Shown: positions 42,640 through 52,284 of the stretch, piece by piece
Layout of the letters: every line of letters begins with the position of its first letter
Numbering within the stretch: the first letter of the stretch is position 1
Assembly (NCBI GenBank): GCA_940337035.1
Contig: CALNHX010003612.1
Span: forward strand, 81,720 to 145,719
Direction of reading: 5' to 3'
DNA length: 64,000 nucleotides
Origin: Agriotes lineatus
Taxonomy: Eukaryota > Arthropoda > Insecta > Coleoptera > Elateridae
Notes under the pieces: model-generated
Told to the model about the DNA's origin: nothing
Seen by the model: only the letters and a program-made list of their open reading frames with translations
The model's database searches: none
Made by a program: the position numbers and the translations under genes

Positions 42640-43185
42640 TTAGGTAAGTTATTTCAAAATCCAGCTACAGATCATATAAAATTTTACCCGTACAAGTTTT
42701 AACAGAGGCTCATAAAAGGAAACGGCTGCCGCCAGATGACTCAAAAATTGGATGAAGATCCCGATTATCGTACAAAAATATTATGGACTGATGAATCATC
42801 CTTTTCTACTGCAGGAGTTTTTAATAGGAAAAATCGAAGATCGTGGGAAAACAAGCACAACAGAAAAATATTGGTAAAATACATAAAAAAATCCGGAAGA
42901 AAAACTGTTAGCGTTTGGTGTGGAATTTTCAGAAACAAAATTGTTGGGCCTATATTTTATGATTATACTTTAACTGGAGCTACCTATCTGGAAATACTTA
43001 TCCCAGAAACAGAAAATATTCTTTTACAGAATTTTCCGGAACCGAACTTGATATGATTTGGATGCAGGATGAGGCAACTCCTCGTAGTGTCCTTTTCGTT
43101 CGAGATCATTTGAATAATGTATTCCCAATATGGATACGGAATAATGGAACTATTAAATGGCCACCTAACAGTCCGGATTTTACAA
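42640..43185 (+). pseudogene. Tc1/mariner-like transposase fragment (DUF4817 group)
   Basis: RFYPYKF-like text near 42685 is followed by MTQKLDEDPDYRTKILWTDE and SSFSTAGVFNRKNRRSWENK (first Asp), RKTVSVWCGIFRNKIVGPIF, then in a second frame IWMQDEATPRSVLFVRDHL (second Asp, in QDEA where relatives have QDGA) and IKWPPNSPDFT (third Asp). Similarity stops at about 43185. The N-terminal DNA-binding part and the C-terminus are missing. This is a third Tc1/mariner lineage in the window. Confidence 0.75.
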
Positions 43186-43585
43186 ACTCAAAATCCTTGA
43201 CAGCAAACGGCCAACAGAACAAACCAGATCTGCTCCTGCCTCTGTTACTACCTTCCGGAATGGATCCTCTCGCTTCACCGACACTTGTATGGTCTTTCTA
43301 CTCAGCAACACTTAGATTGATGTAAACACCTTTTTTATTTATGTTGCTTGTCAAATGTATTCTTCTCAATAAAACTGTTCCAATTAATTCCTCAATTATT
43401 CCAAGTATCCATTAAGTTTGTAATGTAGCATGCTGTGTGGATGCTTAATTAATTCAATATTAATATCCAGATATCTAAAGGGTATCATGTGCCTTATTTA
43501 TTGCGACCATCCATACTCTCCTTGTTTTTCAATAACTCTACTCTTACAATTATGTATTATTGTCTCACTGTTGAATTGATTTTTT
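43186..43585. other. No recognisable gene
   Basis: Non-coding between the Tc1-like relic and the Transib relic. An ATAAAACTGTT near 43367 could be an old polyadenylation site. Confidence 0.4.
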
Positions 43586-43589
43586 CAGG

Positions 43590-44635
43590 CTCTTGGATAA
43601 GCAGTGAAGCGATTGCAGTTGGTTTCACGCGACAGGAGTTGTTCAATTTATTGGAAAATCATTTAAATGATAATGCGAATGAAGTGTACAAAGTCATGGA
43701 GGTCGCATTGTCCAAAAAAGTTCATAGCCCTTACACGTTATCCGCGGATGAAAAACAAAAAATTCGTTAAGTTATTATGTGACATGCGAGACAAATGGCA
43801 AAAAGCTAAAAGGATACAGGCTATGTTTCTGGAGCAAAATACGGATTGGCTAAGCACAGTCGTCGCCATTGGGAACAATAAGGAAATCTCAACAGAAAAC
43901 GAGGATACAGCTGCAGTTCTTGGGCGTGGTCGCCATTCGCAGAGCTTCGAGGACTCCAGTGAACGGTCGAAAAGAAGAAAAACTGCAGGTATTCGTAACC
44001 AGTCCCGTGCCGAAGAGCTTGCCTTTGCCACAAATACAAGCAAGCTTTACGCACTGCTACAGATGCAGACGTTACTCTCGATTGTTATTTCGCCGATGCT
44101 GCTCTTTCTCTAATAATTGAATGCCGTATGTCCAAACATGTATTTCAAGAAATACGGTCTGGAGCACGGGAACGTAATTCGAAAATGTATCCATCGTAAA
44201 AATCTGTGCTGGGGGCGAAAAAAAAAATGTTATCCACCCAAAGATGACATAACTATAACCGAAAGTAAAGCTGCGGTAAAACTTCAAGCACTGTTAGATC
44301 ATACAGCGGATCGTAGATTGATAGTGCAAAGTGAAGTTTTGAGTTCCCTCCCATCCAATGAAATTTGTAAATTGGTTTTGATTTGCAAATGGGCTTGTGA
44401 CGGAACATTCGGGCAAAGTACTTTCAAACAAAAATTTGATAATCACGACGGAGATAAAACAGATGCAACTATTTTCTTCATTACTGCATCAAGTCAACGA
44501 TGCTATCTTGGCGATGCTACATCCAAAGAATTCAACGACATCGACAAGATTTCGAAGAGAAAGATAAATGAAGATCATTTACAATATGGGATATCATCAC
44601 TGGAAGCGTGGATTCGTTTTTTCGAGTGCCTTATA
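43590..44635 (+). pseudogene. Transib (RAG1-related) transposase, N-terminal and first catalytic part
   Basis: SWISSEAIAVGFTRQELFNL, then after a shift (about 43769) CDMRDKWQKAKRIQAMFLEQ and NTDWLSTVVAIGNN. In a further frame from 44117: DDITITESKAAVKLQALLDH and LICKWACDGTFGQSTFKQKF, which carries the first catalytic Asp (about 44400). After DATIFFITASSQRCYLGDAT, the region that should hold the second Asp (the 'DGK..N' block) is missing, so 100 or more residues are deleted. DIDKISKRKINEDHLQYGIS and AWIRFFECL lead to the nested Tc1-like element at 44636. The blocks match Transib proteins as I recall them. Confidence 0.75.
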
Positions 44636-45929
44636 AAGGGTGATCCAACAGTTAGCGTGGATTTTGTTATCAAATAAAAATTCATTTTATAAACTTACGC
44701 CAGAAATATTTATTGTAGCAAAAAGTTTAACATGTAGCAATTATGTATGAAAAATAATATCATTCAGATGACCTCCACGGCTTCGTTGACAGGAGGTTAT
44801 TCGAACGTCAAAATTTTCGATAACTTTTCGCAATAAAAGTGGATCAATGGCATCTAATGCAGCTCGAATGTTGTCTTTCAGCTGGTGAAGTGTTTGTGGG
44901 TTATTAGTGTACACTTTATTCTTCAAATACCCCCAAAGAAAATAATCTAAGGGAGTAAGATCACAGGATCTTGGGGGCCAATTCACCTCAGAGTTTCTGG
45001 AAATGATGCGATCATCGAACTTCGAGCGCAATAAGGCGATCGTTTCATGGCTTGTATGGGATGTTGCGCCATCTTGTTGAAACCACAACTCATTCACATC
45101 CATTTCATTCAATTTAGGCCACAAAAATTCTCTTAGCATGTTGCGGTAACGCTCGGAATTAACAGTAATAGTAGCTCCATCGGCATCTTCAAAGAAGTAT
45201 GGTCCAATAATGCCATTGGCCCACAAAGCGCACCAAACAGTCACTTTGAGTGGATGCATTGCTTGTTCAAAAACCACATGAGGGTTTTCCGAGCCCCAAA
45301 TTCTACAATTCTGCTTATTTACATATCCACCGATGTGAAAATGAGCCTCGTCGCTGAATATGATTTTTGATGAAATTTCATTTCCTCTCTGCAGAACCCA
45401 ATTAACGAATCTACGGCGTTGTAAATGGTCCAACGGCTTGAGTTGCTGGGTTAATTGGATTTTGTAAGGATGTAAACCAAGATCCTTCGTTAAAATCCGT
45501 TGCATAGTGCCATAGGTCATGCCTAGTTGTTGTGCCCGGTGACGGATTGAAGTTTTTGGTTGTTCTCGCACATTAACACTAACGGCAGCAATGTTTTCAT
45601 TTGAACGAGCTGTACGAGGATGCCGATACTTTTTACGACCTTCCACCGATCCAGTTTCTTCAAATCGTCGCACTATTCCACGGATTCCCGACTCACTAGG
45701 ACGATTATTTTGACCGAAGTAGTCTCGAATTTTACGAAATGTCTTTTTGATGGAACGATCATTTTCGTAGTACGTTTGAATAACTTTTACTCGTTGCGCG
45801 GTTGAAAAAACTCCATCGTTGCAATTGCCAAAGTCTAAACTGACGTTTGTCAACAAATGTTTTCATGGCTATTGCGATATATGTCAGATAGCGACAATCA
45901 ACATCCACGCTAACCGTTGGATCACCCAT
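44636..45929 (-). mobile_element. Complete Tc1/mariner-like transposon nested in Transib
   Basis: The 5'-AAGGGTGATCCAACAGTTAG end (44636) is inverted at 45910-45929 with about 25 matching bases (GGGTGATCCAAC.GTTAGCGTG). TA flanks both ends (44634-44635, 45930-45931). Removing the element and one TA restores the Transib frame (CLIHISYILEIKKWQ). It is 1294 bp with one intact gene, the best candidate here for a recently active element. Confidence 0.95.
44741..45856 (-). CDS. Tc1/mariner-like transposase, apparently intact (371 aa)
   Basis: The minus-strand ATG at 45854-45856 opens 371 codons without lesions. N-terminal DUF4817-type helix-turn-helix (STAQRVKVIQTYYENDRSIK, NRPSESGIRGIVRRFEETGS), a second helix-turn-helix (SIRHRAQQLGMTYGTMQRIL), then the DDE_3 core: KIIFSDEAHFHIGGYVNKQN (first Asp), WFQQDGATSHTSHETI (second Asp) and WPPRSCDLTPLDYFLWGYLK (third Asp, 36 residues on). 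The C-terminus SCQRSRGGHLNDIIFHT is typical of the group. The third-Asp block has SCD where relatives have SPD, an unusual but probably tolerated change. The gene fills most of the 1294 bp element. It could mobilise itself and similar deleted copies. Confidence 0.93.
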   Translation of the reverse strand: MLTNVSLDFGNCNDGVFSTAQRVKVIQTYYENDRSIKKTFRKIRDYFGQNNRPSESGIRGIVRRFEETGSVEGRKKYRHPRTARSNENIAAVSVNVREQPKTSIRHRAQQLGMTYGTMQRILTKDLGLHPYKIQLTQQLKPLDHLQRRRFVNWVLQRGNEISSKIIFSDEAHFHIGGYVNKQNCRIWGSENPHVVFEQAMHPLKVTVWCALWANGIIGPYFFEDADGATITVNSERYRNMLREFLWPKLNEMDVNELWFQQDGATSHTSHETIALLRSKFDDRIISRNSEVNWPPRSCDLTPLDYFLWGYLKNKVYTNNPQTLHQLKDNIRAALDAIDPLLLRKVIENFDVRITSCQRSRGGHLNDIIFHT

Positions 45930-45931
45930 TA

Positions 45932-46440
45932 CATATTTCATACATATTAGAAATTAAAAAATGGCAAACAGGCAAAGAAAGCATTGAAAGTCGTAGAAAG
46001 ACCATACAAAAAGTATTTCCGTGAGCAATTGGGACTTTTGATTGACCAACCGAAAAAAGGATATGGTAGCACGAATGACGGTAATACTGCTCGTCGTTTC
46101 TTTCAAAATTCCGATGTTTCCGCATCTATAACGGGACTACGTGAAGACATAATCAAAAGATTCCACGTGATCTTACAAGTAATATCGTGCGGTTTTGAAA
46201 TAAATGTGGATGAATTTGAAAAATACGCTGCAGATACAGCCAGGAGATACGTGTTACTATATCCTTGGTATTACATGCCCAAAACTGTGTAAAAACTTTC
46301 AATTCGTGGTGCAAATATAATAGGGTTTTCGTTTCGTTGTTGATACCGCCGACTGTAAACAACCAAAAGGTACTCCGAATGACTGACTGCGACTCTAGCG
46401 ACAATAACGATACTCATTCGAATACCAATTGGACTCTCTA
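45932..46440 (+). pseudogene. Transib transposase, C-terminal part
   Basis: Resumes with HISYILEIKKWQTGKESIES, then REQLGLLIDQPKKGYGS and GSTNDGNTARRFF (about 46066-46104), ITGLREDIIKRFHVILQVIS, then FEKYAADTARRYVLLYPWYY. These blocks are the hallmark of Transib and its RAG1 relatives. A stop after MPKTV (46290) replaces the expected VHK. KLSIRGANIIGF follows in frame. The final catalytic Glu region is not readable. No Transib end (CAC-type repeat) was found. Confidence 0.8.
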
Positions 46441-46604
46441 AGTATTTTCGTATTATATTTTACACAAAAGTGATATTCAATAAATTTTCAATAAATCAGT
46501 ATTTATATTCAAAGTGTATTTATATTTACATACTTTCCCAATCCACTGTATCCCACATACATGTATGTATTAATACATTCTTTCGTTCTATCAAAACAGA
46601 ATCG

Positions 46605-47375
46605 TGTTCAGCGAACCCAAAAATTTCGTAGTGATTGATTCAAAATTGTAGGAAATGGTCCACCATTTTCAGGCCGCCATCTTGTTTTTGTAAAATTCTA
46701 CTTCCGATTCGTGTTCAGCTACCTCAAAAAATCCCGAGTGCTAAATTTCGTAGCGATTGATTCAAATTTGGAGGAAATTGTCCGCCATTTTTAAGCCGCC
46801 AGCTTATTTTTGTAAAATTTTACTTCAGATTCGTGTTCAGCGACCTCAAAAACCTCCGAGTACCAAGTTTTGTAGCGATTGATTCAAATTTGGAGGAAAT
46901 GGTCCGCCATTTTTAGGCCGCCATCTTGTTTTTGTAAAATTTTATTTCAGATTCGTGTTCAGCGACCTCAAAAACCTCCCAGTACCAAATTTCGTAGCGA
47001 TTGATTCAAATTTGGAGAAAATTTGCCGCCTTTTTTAAGCCGCCATCTTGTTTTTGTAAAATTTTACTTCAGATTCGTGTTCAGCGACCTCAAAAACCCC
47101 CGAGTACCAAGTTTCGTAGCGATTGATTCAAATTTGAAGGAAATGGTCCGCCAGTTTTAGACCGCCATCTTGTTTTTGTAAAATTTTACTTCAGATTCGT
47201 GTTCAGCGACCTCAAAAACCTGCGAGTACCAAATTTCGTAGCAATTGATTCAAATTTGGAGGAAATGGCCCGCCATTTATAGGCCGCCATCTTGTTTTTG
47301 TAAAATTTTACTTCTTATTCGTGTTCAGCGACCTCAAAATCCCCCGACTACCAAGTTTCGTAGCGATTGATTCAT
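46605..47375. repeat. Tandem satellite, 122 bp unit, about 6.3 copies
   Basis: ATTCGTGTTCAGCGACCTCA recurs at about 46606, 46706, 46828, 46950, 47072, 47194 and 47316, a period of 122 bp (the first unit is shorter). Each unit contains TTCGTAGCGATTGATTCAAA and GGCCGCCATCTTGTTTTTGT. Copies differ by scattered substitutions. The array ends abruptly at 47375, next to the LTR-like sequence. There are no spacers, so it is not a CRISPR-type array. Confidence 0.95.
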
Positions 47376-47384
47376 TTGGCACCA

Positions 47385-47745
47385 CTGTGAGCCGTTAGGC
47401 CAATTATAGGCATCGTTGTACGTTTTATAGGGACTTCCAACCCCACTAACGACTGTCATGATGTTACTATGACATCCGGGACCAACTATTTCCGTGGCAT
47501 CCGCACCACGAGGCGCCGACAGAAGCAGCCGTGGAACTCCCATCCAAGTTCTGACCAGAAAGAGCGTTGCTATATACTGATCGAACATGGACGGTTGTTC
47601 AAGCTACACCACCCGGGACCGGCAGTATTACATAATATCGAGCATGGTTAGCAGACTGTTGACCGCATTCGACTACTGACTGAACAACAATGCGCCATGA
47701 CTAAAAGTGCCCTCAAAGCCAGGAATTGGCGCGCGAATATTTAAA
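47385..47745 (-). repeat. LTR-like sequence of a Ty3/gypsy-like element
   Basis: The first 145 bp match 15660-15830 in opposite orientation. A further piece, GACCGCATTCGACTACTGAC (47657), matches GACCGCACTCGACTACTGAC at 52243 on the far side of the element. With gag- and integrase-like coding on the minus strand between them, this is probably the 3' LTR and the other the 5' LTR. The two matches are partial, so LTR borders are not fixed. Confidence 0.45.
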
Positions 47746-47929
47746 TTTGAGAAAATCGACTACAACTCGGCCTACATAACCTTAATCGTCCTCGATTACA
47801 TAAATTCAACGTAAGGTTACATCACAAAGTCAAAAGTTATTACAATACAACTGTCATAAGAACATCATAAAACATCTAGAAAACGTAAGTCATAAATGGT
47901 TCATAAAAGTCATAAGTTGGGTCACAAAA

Positions 47930-48101
47930 GTCACATCAATTCATTAGTTAACACAATGCGTTGTCATCTACTGGACCTCGTTGTTCTACTCAATCATTTT
48001 GAAGATGGTTCGCCACAAGATCTATTAACTGAATTATTCAATGCAAACTCTACTTTTCCTAAAACTGTGCCCCACTTGTTCAATTCAGTACTTAAATTGG
48101 A
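47930..48101 (-). pseudogene. Ty3/gypsy-like integrase fragment
   Basis: Minus strand: SNLSTELNKWGTVLGKVEFA, then LNNSVNRSCGEPSSK and a stop. This resembles the end of the gypsy integrase core ('W...L..VEFALNNTVNRSTGETPS.LLFG'). It borders a pogo-type insertion at TA 48102-48103 and would join in frame to the gag-like segment at 51478. Confidence 0.55.
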
Positions 48102-48539
48102 TACAGTCAAGTGCCCATTCTTGGGACGGTACTCTTATTTGGGACATTTTGACATTTTTAATCTTTTTAAGTTGGCTATCTTGACTTTTGTTGGTAATGT
48201 TCTGCCAGTTAGGCTATATTATTAAGCACGTTTAAATCGTGTAACTGAGTGAAGTACAGACTTTAACAAGTAGTTTTTGGTTGAATTTCACCAATTTAAA
48301 TAAGTTATTAAAAGCAGATAAATATTATTGCCGGAATAACTTCATTTGCCCACACTGTCTGATACACTTTAAGAGTTTGCCGATTCTTGGCATCATAAGC
48401 AGACTATGTTTACTAAAGATTGTAATCACTATTTGGTTTGATTCAAAATTAGTTTTTTTTTCTAAATCGTTTTATAGAAAAATGAATGCGAGGGTCCAAA
48501 CTTAGGACACTGTCCCAAGTTAGGATACCGGAATGTCCC

Positions 48540-48981
48540 ACGAATTAGATATTGCAACAATGAACGAACAACAGCAACTGTATGAAATCCACAGGGTCTG
48601 AACCCATTAGCACTGAAATTCAGCCAGTCACCTCTGTTCAGGAAGAGAATAATAGTGAAATTCGACCAATATCCTGTATTGAGCTGCATACCAGTGACAG
48701 TCAGCCAAATACCTACAAAGAAAATGATTTTGTTGTTGTCGAATTTACTTATGACCTCGGCAAAAAAATCAATCAAAAAAAGAGTTTATAGTAAGATTTT
48801 GAGGAAGGACAGTGACAACTCTTCCTATAAAGTCAGTTTTATACGAAATTACATGGGATCTAAAAAGTGCTTAAGTTTCCCCATTATAGAGGATATGGAT
48901 GATAAAGTTTCGTCTGATCGAATTAAACGACTTGTTAAACCTATTTGCGAGTCTAGAGGAAGATATACTTTTGAATTGTAA
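48540..48981 (+). pseudogene. C-terminal end of a pogo-like transposase
   Basis: EIQPVTSVQEENNSEIRPIS and NTYKENDFVVVEFTYDLGKK, then after a shift at about 48780 VYSKILRKDSDNSSYKVSFI, RNYMGSKKCLSFPIIEDMDD and RLVKPICESRGRYTFEL with a stop at 48979-48981. The DFVVVEF...KI.....YKVSF part is the same small barrel-like domain as in other pogo genes of this window. The rest of the transposase is deleted. Confidence 0.7.
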
Positions 48982-49387
48982 AACAAGATTGTCTTGATTT
49001 TTGTTTTTTCATGTTTTGGTTTGACTTATACCTTAAAAAATTAATAAAACCATAAAAAATTGGTTTTTGAATTTTATTTAAAAAAAATTGCAGTATGATG
49101 TAGTATTCTCTAAATAGATTAGGTTTTTAGTGTCCCAAGTAAGGTAGTATGAAGATTTTTGAGGCTTTCACGGCCATTGTCATTAAGTAACAAACGACTT
49201 CCGGGATTGGACCGTGTCATAATTGAGATCGAAGAACTCAACGTTTCGCCCACTTTCGTAAGGGGCTTCATCAGGAGGAAAACAGCAAAAGAGCACGGTA
49301 ACTCAACGTGTTAACCACGCCAGAGGCGAAACTCGACTGACTATAGGAAGAGGAAAGCGAGAATTTATAGGCAAACGCCGTCGCGAA

Positions 49388-49790
49388 TCAGCAAATTCCG
49401 TCGCGGTTCAGTGGCGGAAGGCGGGGCTTAGGAATTAGGACTTTCCACATAGAAGGAAGGGGAAAGCCTTCGTCCCTATTAAGATTATTAGGGTGTTTGC
49501 AAATCTCAATGGCTTCGCGAATCTTTCTGCTAAAAAAGAATGGGGATTTGCAGATGATGGAAGTTTCATCAAAAAGGATCTTATGACCAGTATCGCGTTG
49601 GTGTTCGGCGACGGCCGATGATGAAACGAGACCTGACTTGAGACAGCGCTGGTGCTCAGAGATGCGAGTTTTTACTGAACGACCTGTTTCACCAATGTAT
49701 ACAGCATTACAAGAGCAAGGAACTCTATAAACACCTTTAGATGACATAGTGTTTAATTTATCCTTAGATGAAGGAAGAACCTGTGAGATT
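49388..49790 (-). pseudogene. GIY-YIG endonuclease of the Penelope-like element, minus copy
   Basis: Reads GVYRVPCSCNAVYIGETGRS (GVY...YIG is the GIY-YIG signature), RISEHQRCLKSGLVSSSAVA, FDETSIICKSPFFFSRKIRE and EAIEICKHPNNLNRDEGFPL (catalytic Glu region). The C..C after RVP is typical of Penelope endonucleases. It is joined to the reverse transcriptase upstream through PPSKISQVLPSSKDKLN, with a frame break near 49800-49880. Confidence 0.9.
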
Positions 49791-49881
49791 TTGCTCGGGG
49801 GTTTGAATACTGTTTTAATGTTTTGTTTTCGAAGAAACTTTCCTATGCGGTCCGTGACTTGGTGGATATAGGGAAGAAAGA

Positions 49882-50541
49882 CTATTGCTTCAGGAGGATC
49901 GGGTTTTGGAGGTTTTGTGGCCGTGGGTGAAGATGGCGTTTGATGGCAGACTGTATATCCCTAGCACGGTAACCGTTATTCCTAAGAGCTTTCCGAATGT
50001 GATTTAATTCAGCGTGGATATTATCGGGTTGGGATATGGAAACAGCCCGGTGTACAAACGAATTGATAACGGAAAGTTTTTGTGTAGGATGATGGTGGGA
50101 ATCGGCATGTAGATAGCGATCAGTGTGAGTGGGTTTGCGATATACAGAATGACCAAGTTTGCCACTGGGTTGGCGAGAGACCTGTACATCTAGGAAAGGA
50201 AGGGAACCGTTATTTTCTATCTCCATGGTAAAGTTAATGTCTGGATGTTGACTATTGAGATGATTTAAGAAGACGGTTAACGTGTCTTTACCATGTGGCC
50301 AAATAATAAAGGTATCGTCAACGTATCGGAACCAAACCTTAGGTTTCAATTCTGAAGATTCCAGAGCTACGGTTTCGAAAGCTTCCATGAAGATATTGGC
50401 AACGACAGGTGAAAGAGGAGAACCCATGGCCGCACCAGAGATTTGTTTAAAGAACTGACCTTGAAATAGGAAATAAGTGGAAGAGAGGCATTTTTCTATC
50501 AGGGCAGGTAAACTTGAAGACGTCTCCCCATGCTCTGGCAA
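49882..50541 (-). pseudogene. Reverse transcriptase of the Penelope-like element, 5'-truncated
   Basis: From 50541: ALIEKCLSSTYFLFQGQFFK, QISGAAMGSPLSPVVANIFM (fingers/palm), KVWFRYVDDTFIIWPHGKDT (YVDD catalytic motif, about 50315), INFTMEIENNGSLPFLDVQV and the thumb SVYRKPTHTDRYLHADSHHH. The stop at 49882 lies shortly before the endonuclease frame. The first half of the protein is missing at the inversion point, 50536-50541. Confidence 0.92.
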
Positions 50542-50972
50542 AAACAGTATTCAAACCCCCGAGCAAAATCTCACAGGTTCTTCCTTCATCTAAGGATAAA
50601 TTAAACACTATGTCATCTAAAGGTGTTTATAGAGTTCCTTGCTCTTGTAATGTTGTATACATTGGTGAAACAGGTCGTTCAGTGAAAACTCGCATCTCTG
50701 AGCACCAGCGCTGTCTCAAGTCAGGTCTCGTTTCATCATCGGCCATCGCCGAACACCAACGCGATACTGGTCTTAAGATCCTTTTTGATGAAACTTCCAT
50801 CATCTGCAAATCCCCATTCTTCTTTAGCAGAAAGATTCGCGAAGCCATTGAGATTTGCAAACACCCTAATAATCTTAATCGGGACGAAGGCTTTCCCCTT
50901 CCTTCTATGTGGAAGCCCTCCGCCACTGAACCGCGACGGCATTTGCTGATTCGCGACGGCGCTTGCCTATAA
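50536..50972 (+). pseudogene. GIY-YIG endonuclease of the Penelope-like element, plus copy
   Basis: KTVFKPPSKISQVLPSSKDK, then GVYRVPCSCNVVYIGETGRS and the same blocks as the minus copy, with about 97% protein identity by eye until PLPSMWK, where the C-terminal sequences differ. Its first residues (MKTSPHALA) come from the inversion junction. Downstream (51009-51115) a segment of about 75 bp with GTTGAGTTACCGTGCTCTT is duplicated in tandem. Confidence 0.9.
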
Positions 50973-51477
50973 ATTCTCGCTTTCCTCTTCCTATAGTCAG
51001 TCGAGTTTCGCCTCTGACGTGGTTCACACGTTGAGTTACCGTGCTCTTCTGTCCCTTCCCTTTGCAAAGAGTTTCGCCTCTGGCGTGGTTAACACGTTGA
51101 GTTACCGTGCTCTTTTGCTTTTTTCCTCCTGATGAAGCCCCTTACGAAAGTGGGCGAAACGTTGAGTTCTTCGATCTCAATTATGACACGGTCCAATCCC
51201 GGAAGTCGTTTGTTACTTAAGGTAGTATGAATTCTAACATGGTACAAAAGCTGAAACAAATTGTGTCCCAAGTTACGAACTACGTATCCTAACTTGGGAC
51301 AAAGAACACTTAATTTAAAAAAAAACTATTGCAGATATGAGCTACTTGATTATAGTGGCTAAAGTAACGATAGAGACCAGTATGGTGGCATTTTTATCAT
51401 TATTTAAGTTTTATTTTTAGTGTCTGGTTTTTAGGCCTGAAGTTAAAAACTGTCCCAAGTATGGGCACTTGAGTGTA

Positions 51478-52075
51478 ACATTCGAATTGTTTCTTCAACG
51501 TCCCTAAAACTTAACATAAATCTCTCTGGAGGATTGTTTACATTGGATTGAACTGAGTGAATGGAGCTGTGGTCACCTCCTGCAGCTTCTTGGTCCTCTT
51601 CGTCATCGCCACTCTCTGCTTGTTCATTCAAGGTGTCTACATTCATCAAAGTGTCACAAATCCGCATATTTAACTCTTCTTTGGTGCCTTGATAATCCAA
51701 CAGCAACAAATTGCAGATAGAAATCAAAATACCATCACTCAAGTGTTTATCAACACACGCCAACTTTTCATCGTAGCTTTCGGAGTTCTTCTAGAAGTCA
51801 AATCCCGTAAATTCCCGCAATCTCTTCCTATTACTTCTATCGCCAACGTTACCATAAACGACCAAATGCAGCGCCTTAATAGCCTTTGTCGAAGCTTTGT
51901 TAATATTTCTTCGAATAACCTCAAAATCGCCTAAAGTTGTCCCTGTCAACGCCGTCGCCATTTTTGTCAGCAAGACTGCTGCCAACTTGTAACTAGAAAA
52001 ACCTTGAACCGACCCAGCCGACGCCCAAACGCTGCTGACGTCATTCACTAACCGGTTTAGACTAATTTTCCACAC
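51478..52075 (-). pseudogene. Gag-like protein with DEK/SAP-like domain (LTR element)
   Basis: Minus strand: KMATALTGTTLGDFEVIRRN, KASTKAIKALHLVVYGNVGD, RNRKRLREFTGFDF-like (RKRLREFTGFDF), then after a shift CVDKHLSDGILISICNLLLL and YQGTKEELNMRICDTLMNVD. The FTGFDF ... L..IC..L.L...GTKEEL..RI..L pattern resembles the SAP region of DEK-type chromatin proteins. The acidic ESGDDEEDQEAAGGD and ERFMLSFRDVEETIRML follow; the last block looks like the start of a gypsy gag. The segment is cut by the pogo-like insertion at 51475. Either the gag has acquired a DEK-like domain or this is a fragment of a host DEK relative. Confidence 0.45.
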
Positions 52076-52149
52076 AAATGACCCATAAGCTTCTTATTTT
52101 ACAAGATTGCGCAACATTTCCAATTCGATTTTTCTTATCCACGCCGTCT

Positions 52150-52280
52150 GCTCAACTCTTAACACACTTATTCTCGTCCTTTAACGTCTCATAACTGTCT
52201 TAAGCACTTTTCCGTCTCTTAACCGGCCTTTACCGGACTGTCGACCGCACTCGACTACTGACTCAACAACAATGCTTTTA
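52150..52280 (-). repeat. LTR-like sequence, second copy
   Basis: GACTGTCGACCGCACTCGAC and TACTGACTCAACAACAATGC (52236-52275) match 47648-47690 at about 87%. It is located upstream (minus strand) of the gag-like frame, as a 5' LTR would be. Confidence 0.35.
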
Positions 52281-52284
52281 TTGT

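Larger units (their letters stand above)
49154..51218. mobile_element. Penelope-like element, head-to-head inverted arrangement
   Basis: The minus-oriented part (50541-49154) has reverse transcriptase, GIY-YIG endonuclease and 3' end. The plus-oriented part (50536-51218) has endonuclease and 3' end only. Both outer ends carry the same ~95 bp sequence in opposite orientation (AAAGTGGGCGAAACGTTGAG, GGTCCAATCCCGGAAGTCGT). A 13 bp target duplication AAGGTAGTATGAA lies at 49141-49153 and 51219-51231, so the whole structure arrived as one insertion. Inverted, 5'-truncated partners are a known feature of Penelope elements. Confidence 0.95.
48104..51475 (+). mobile_element. Deleted pogo-like element with nested Penelope-like element
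   Basis: The left end CAGTCAAGTGCCCATTCTTG (48104) is inverted at the right (ending 51475: TGTCCCAAGTATGGGCACTT then GAGTG) with about 25 matching bases. TA flanks both ends (48102-48103, 51476-51477). GTCCCAAGT-type subterminal motifs occur at 48502, 48512, 49131, 51264, 51290 and 51451. Without the nested element it is about 1.3 kb and contains only the C-terminal end of a pogo transposase, so it is non-autonomous. Confidence 0.9.

Noticed and set aside
46605..47375. CRISPR-like repeat array
   Set aside because: Contiguous 122 bp units without spacers in a eukaryotic TE context; it is a satellite.
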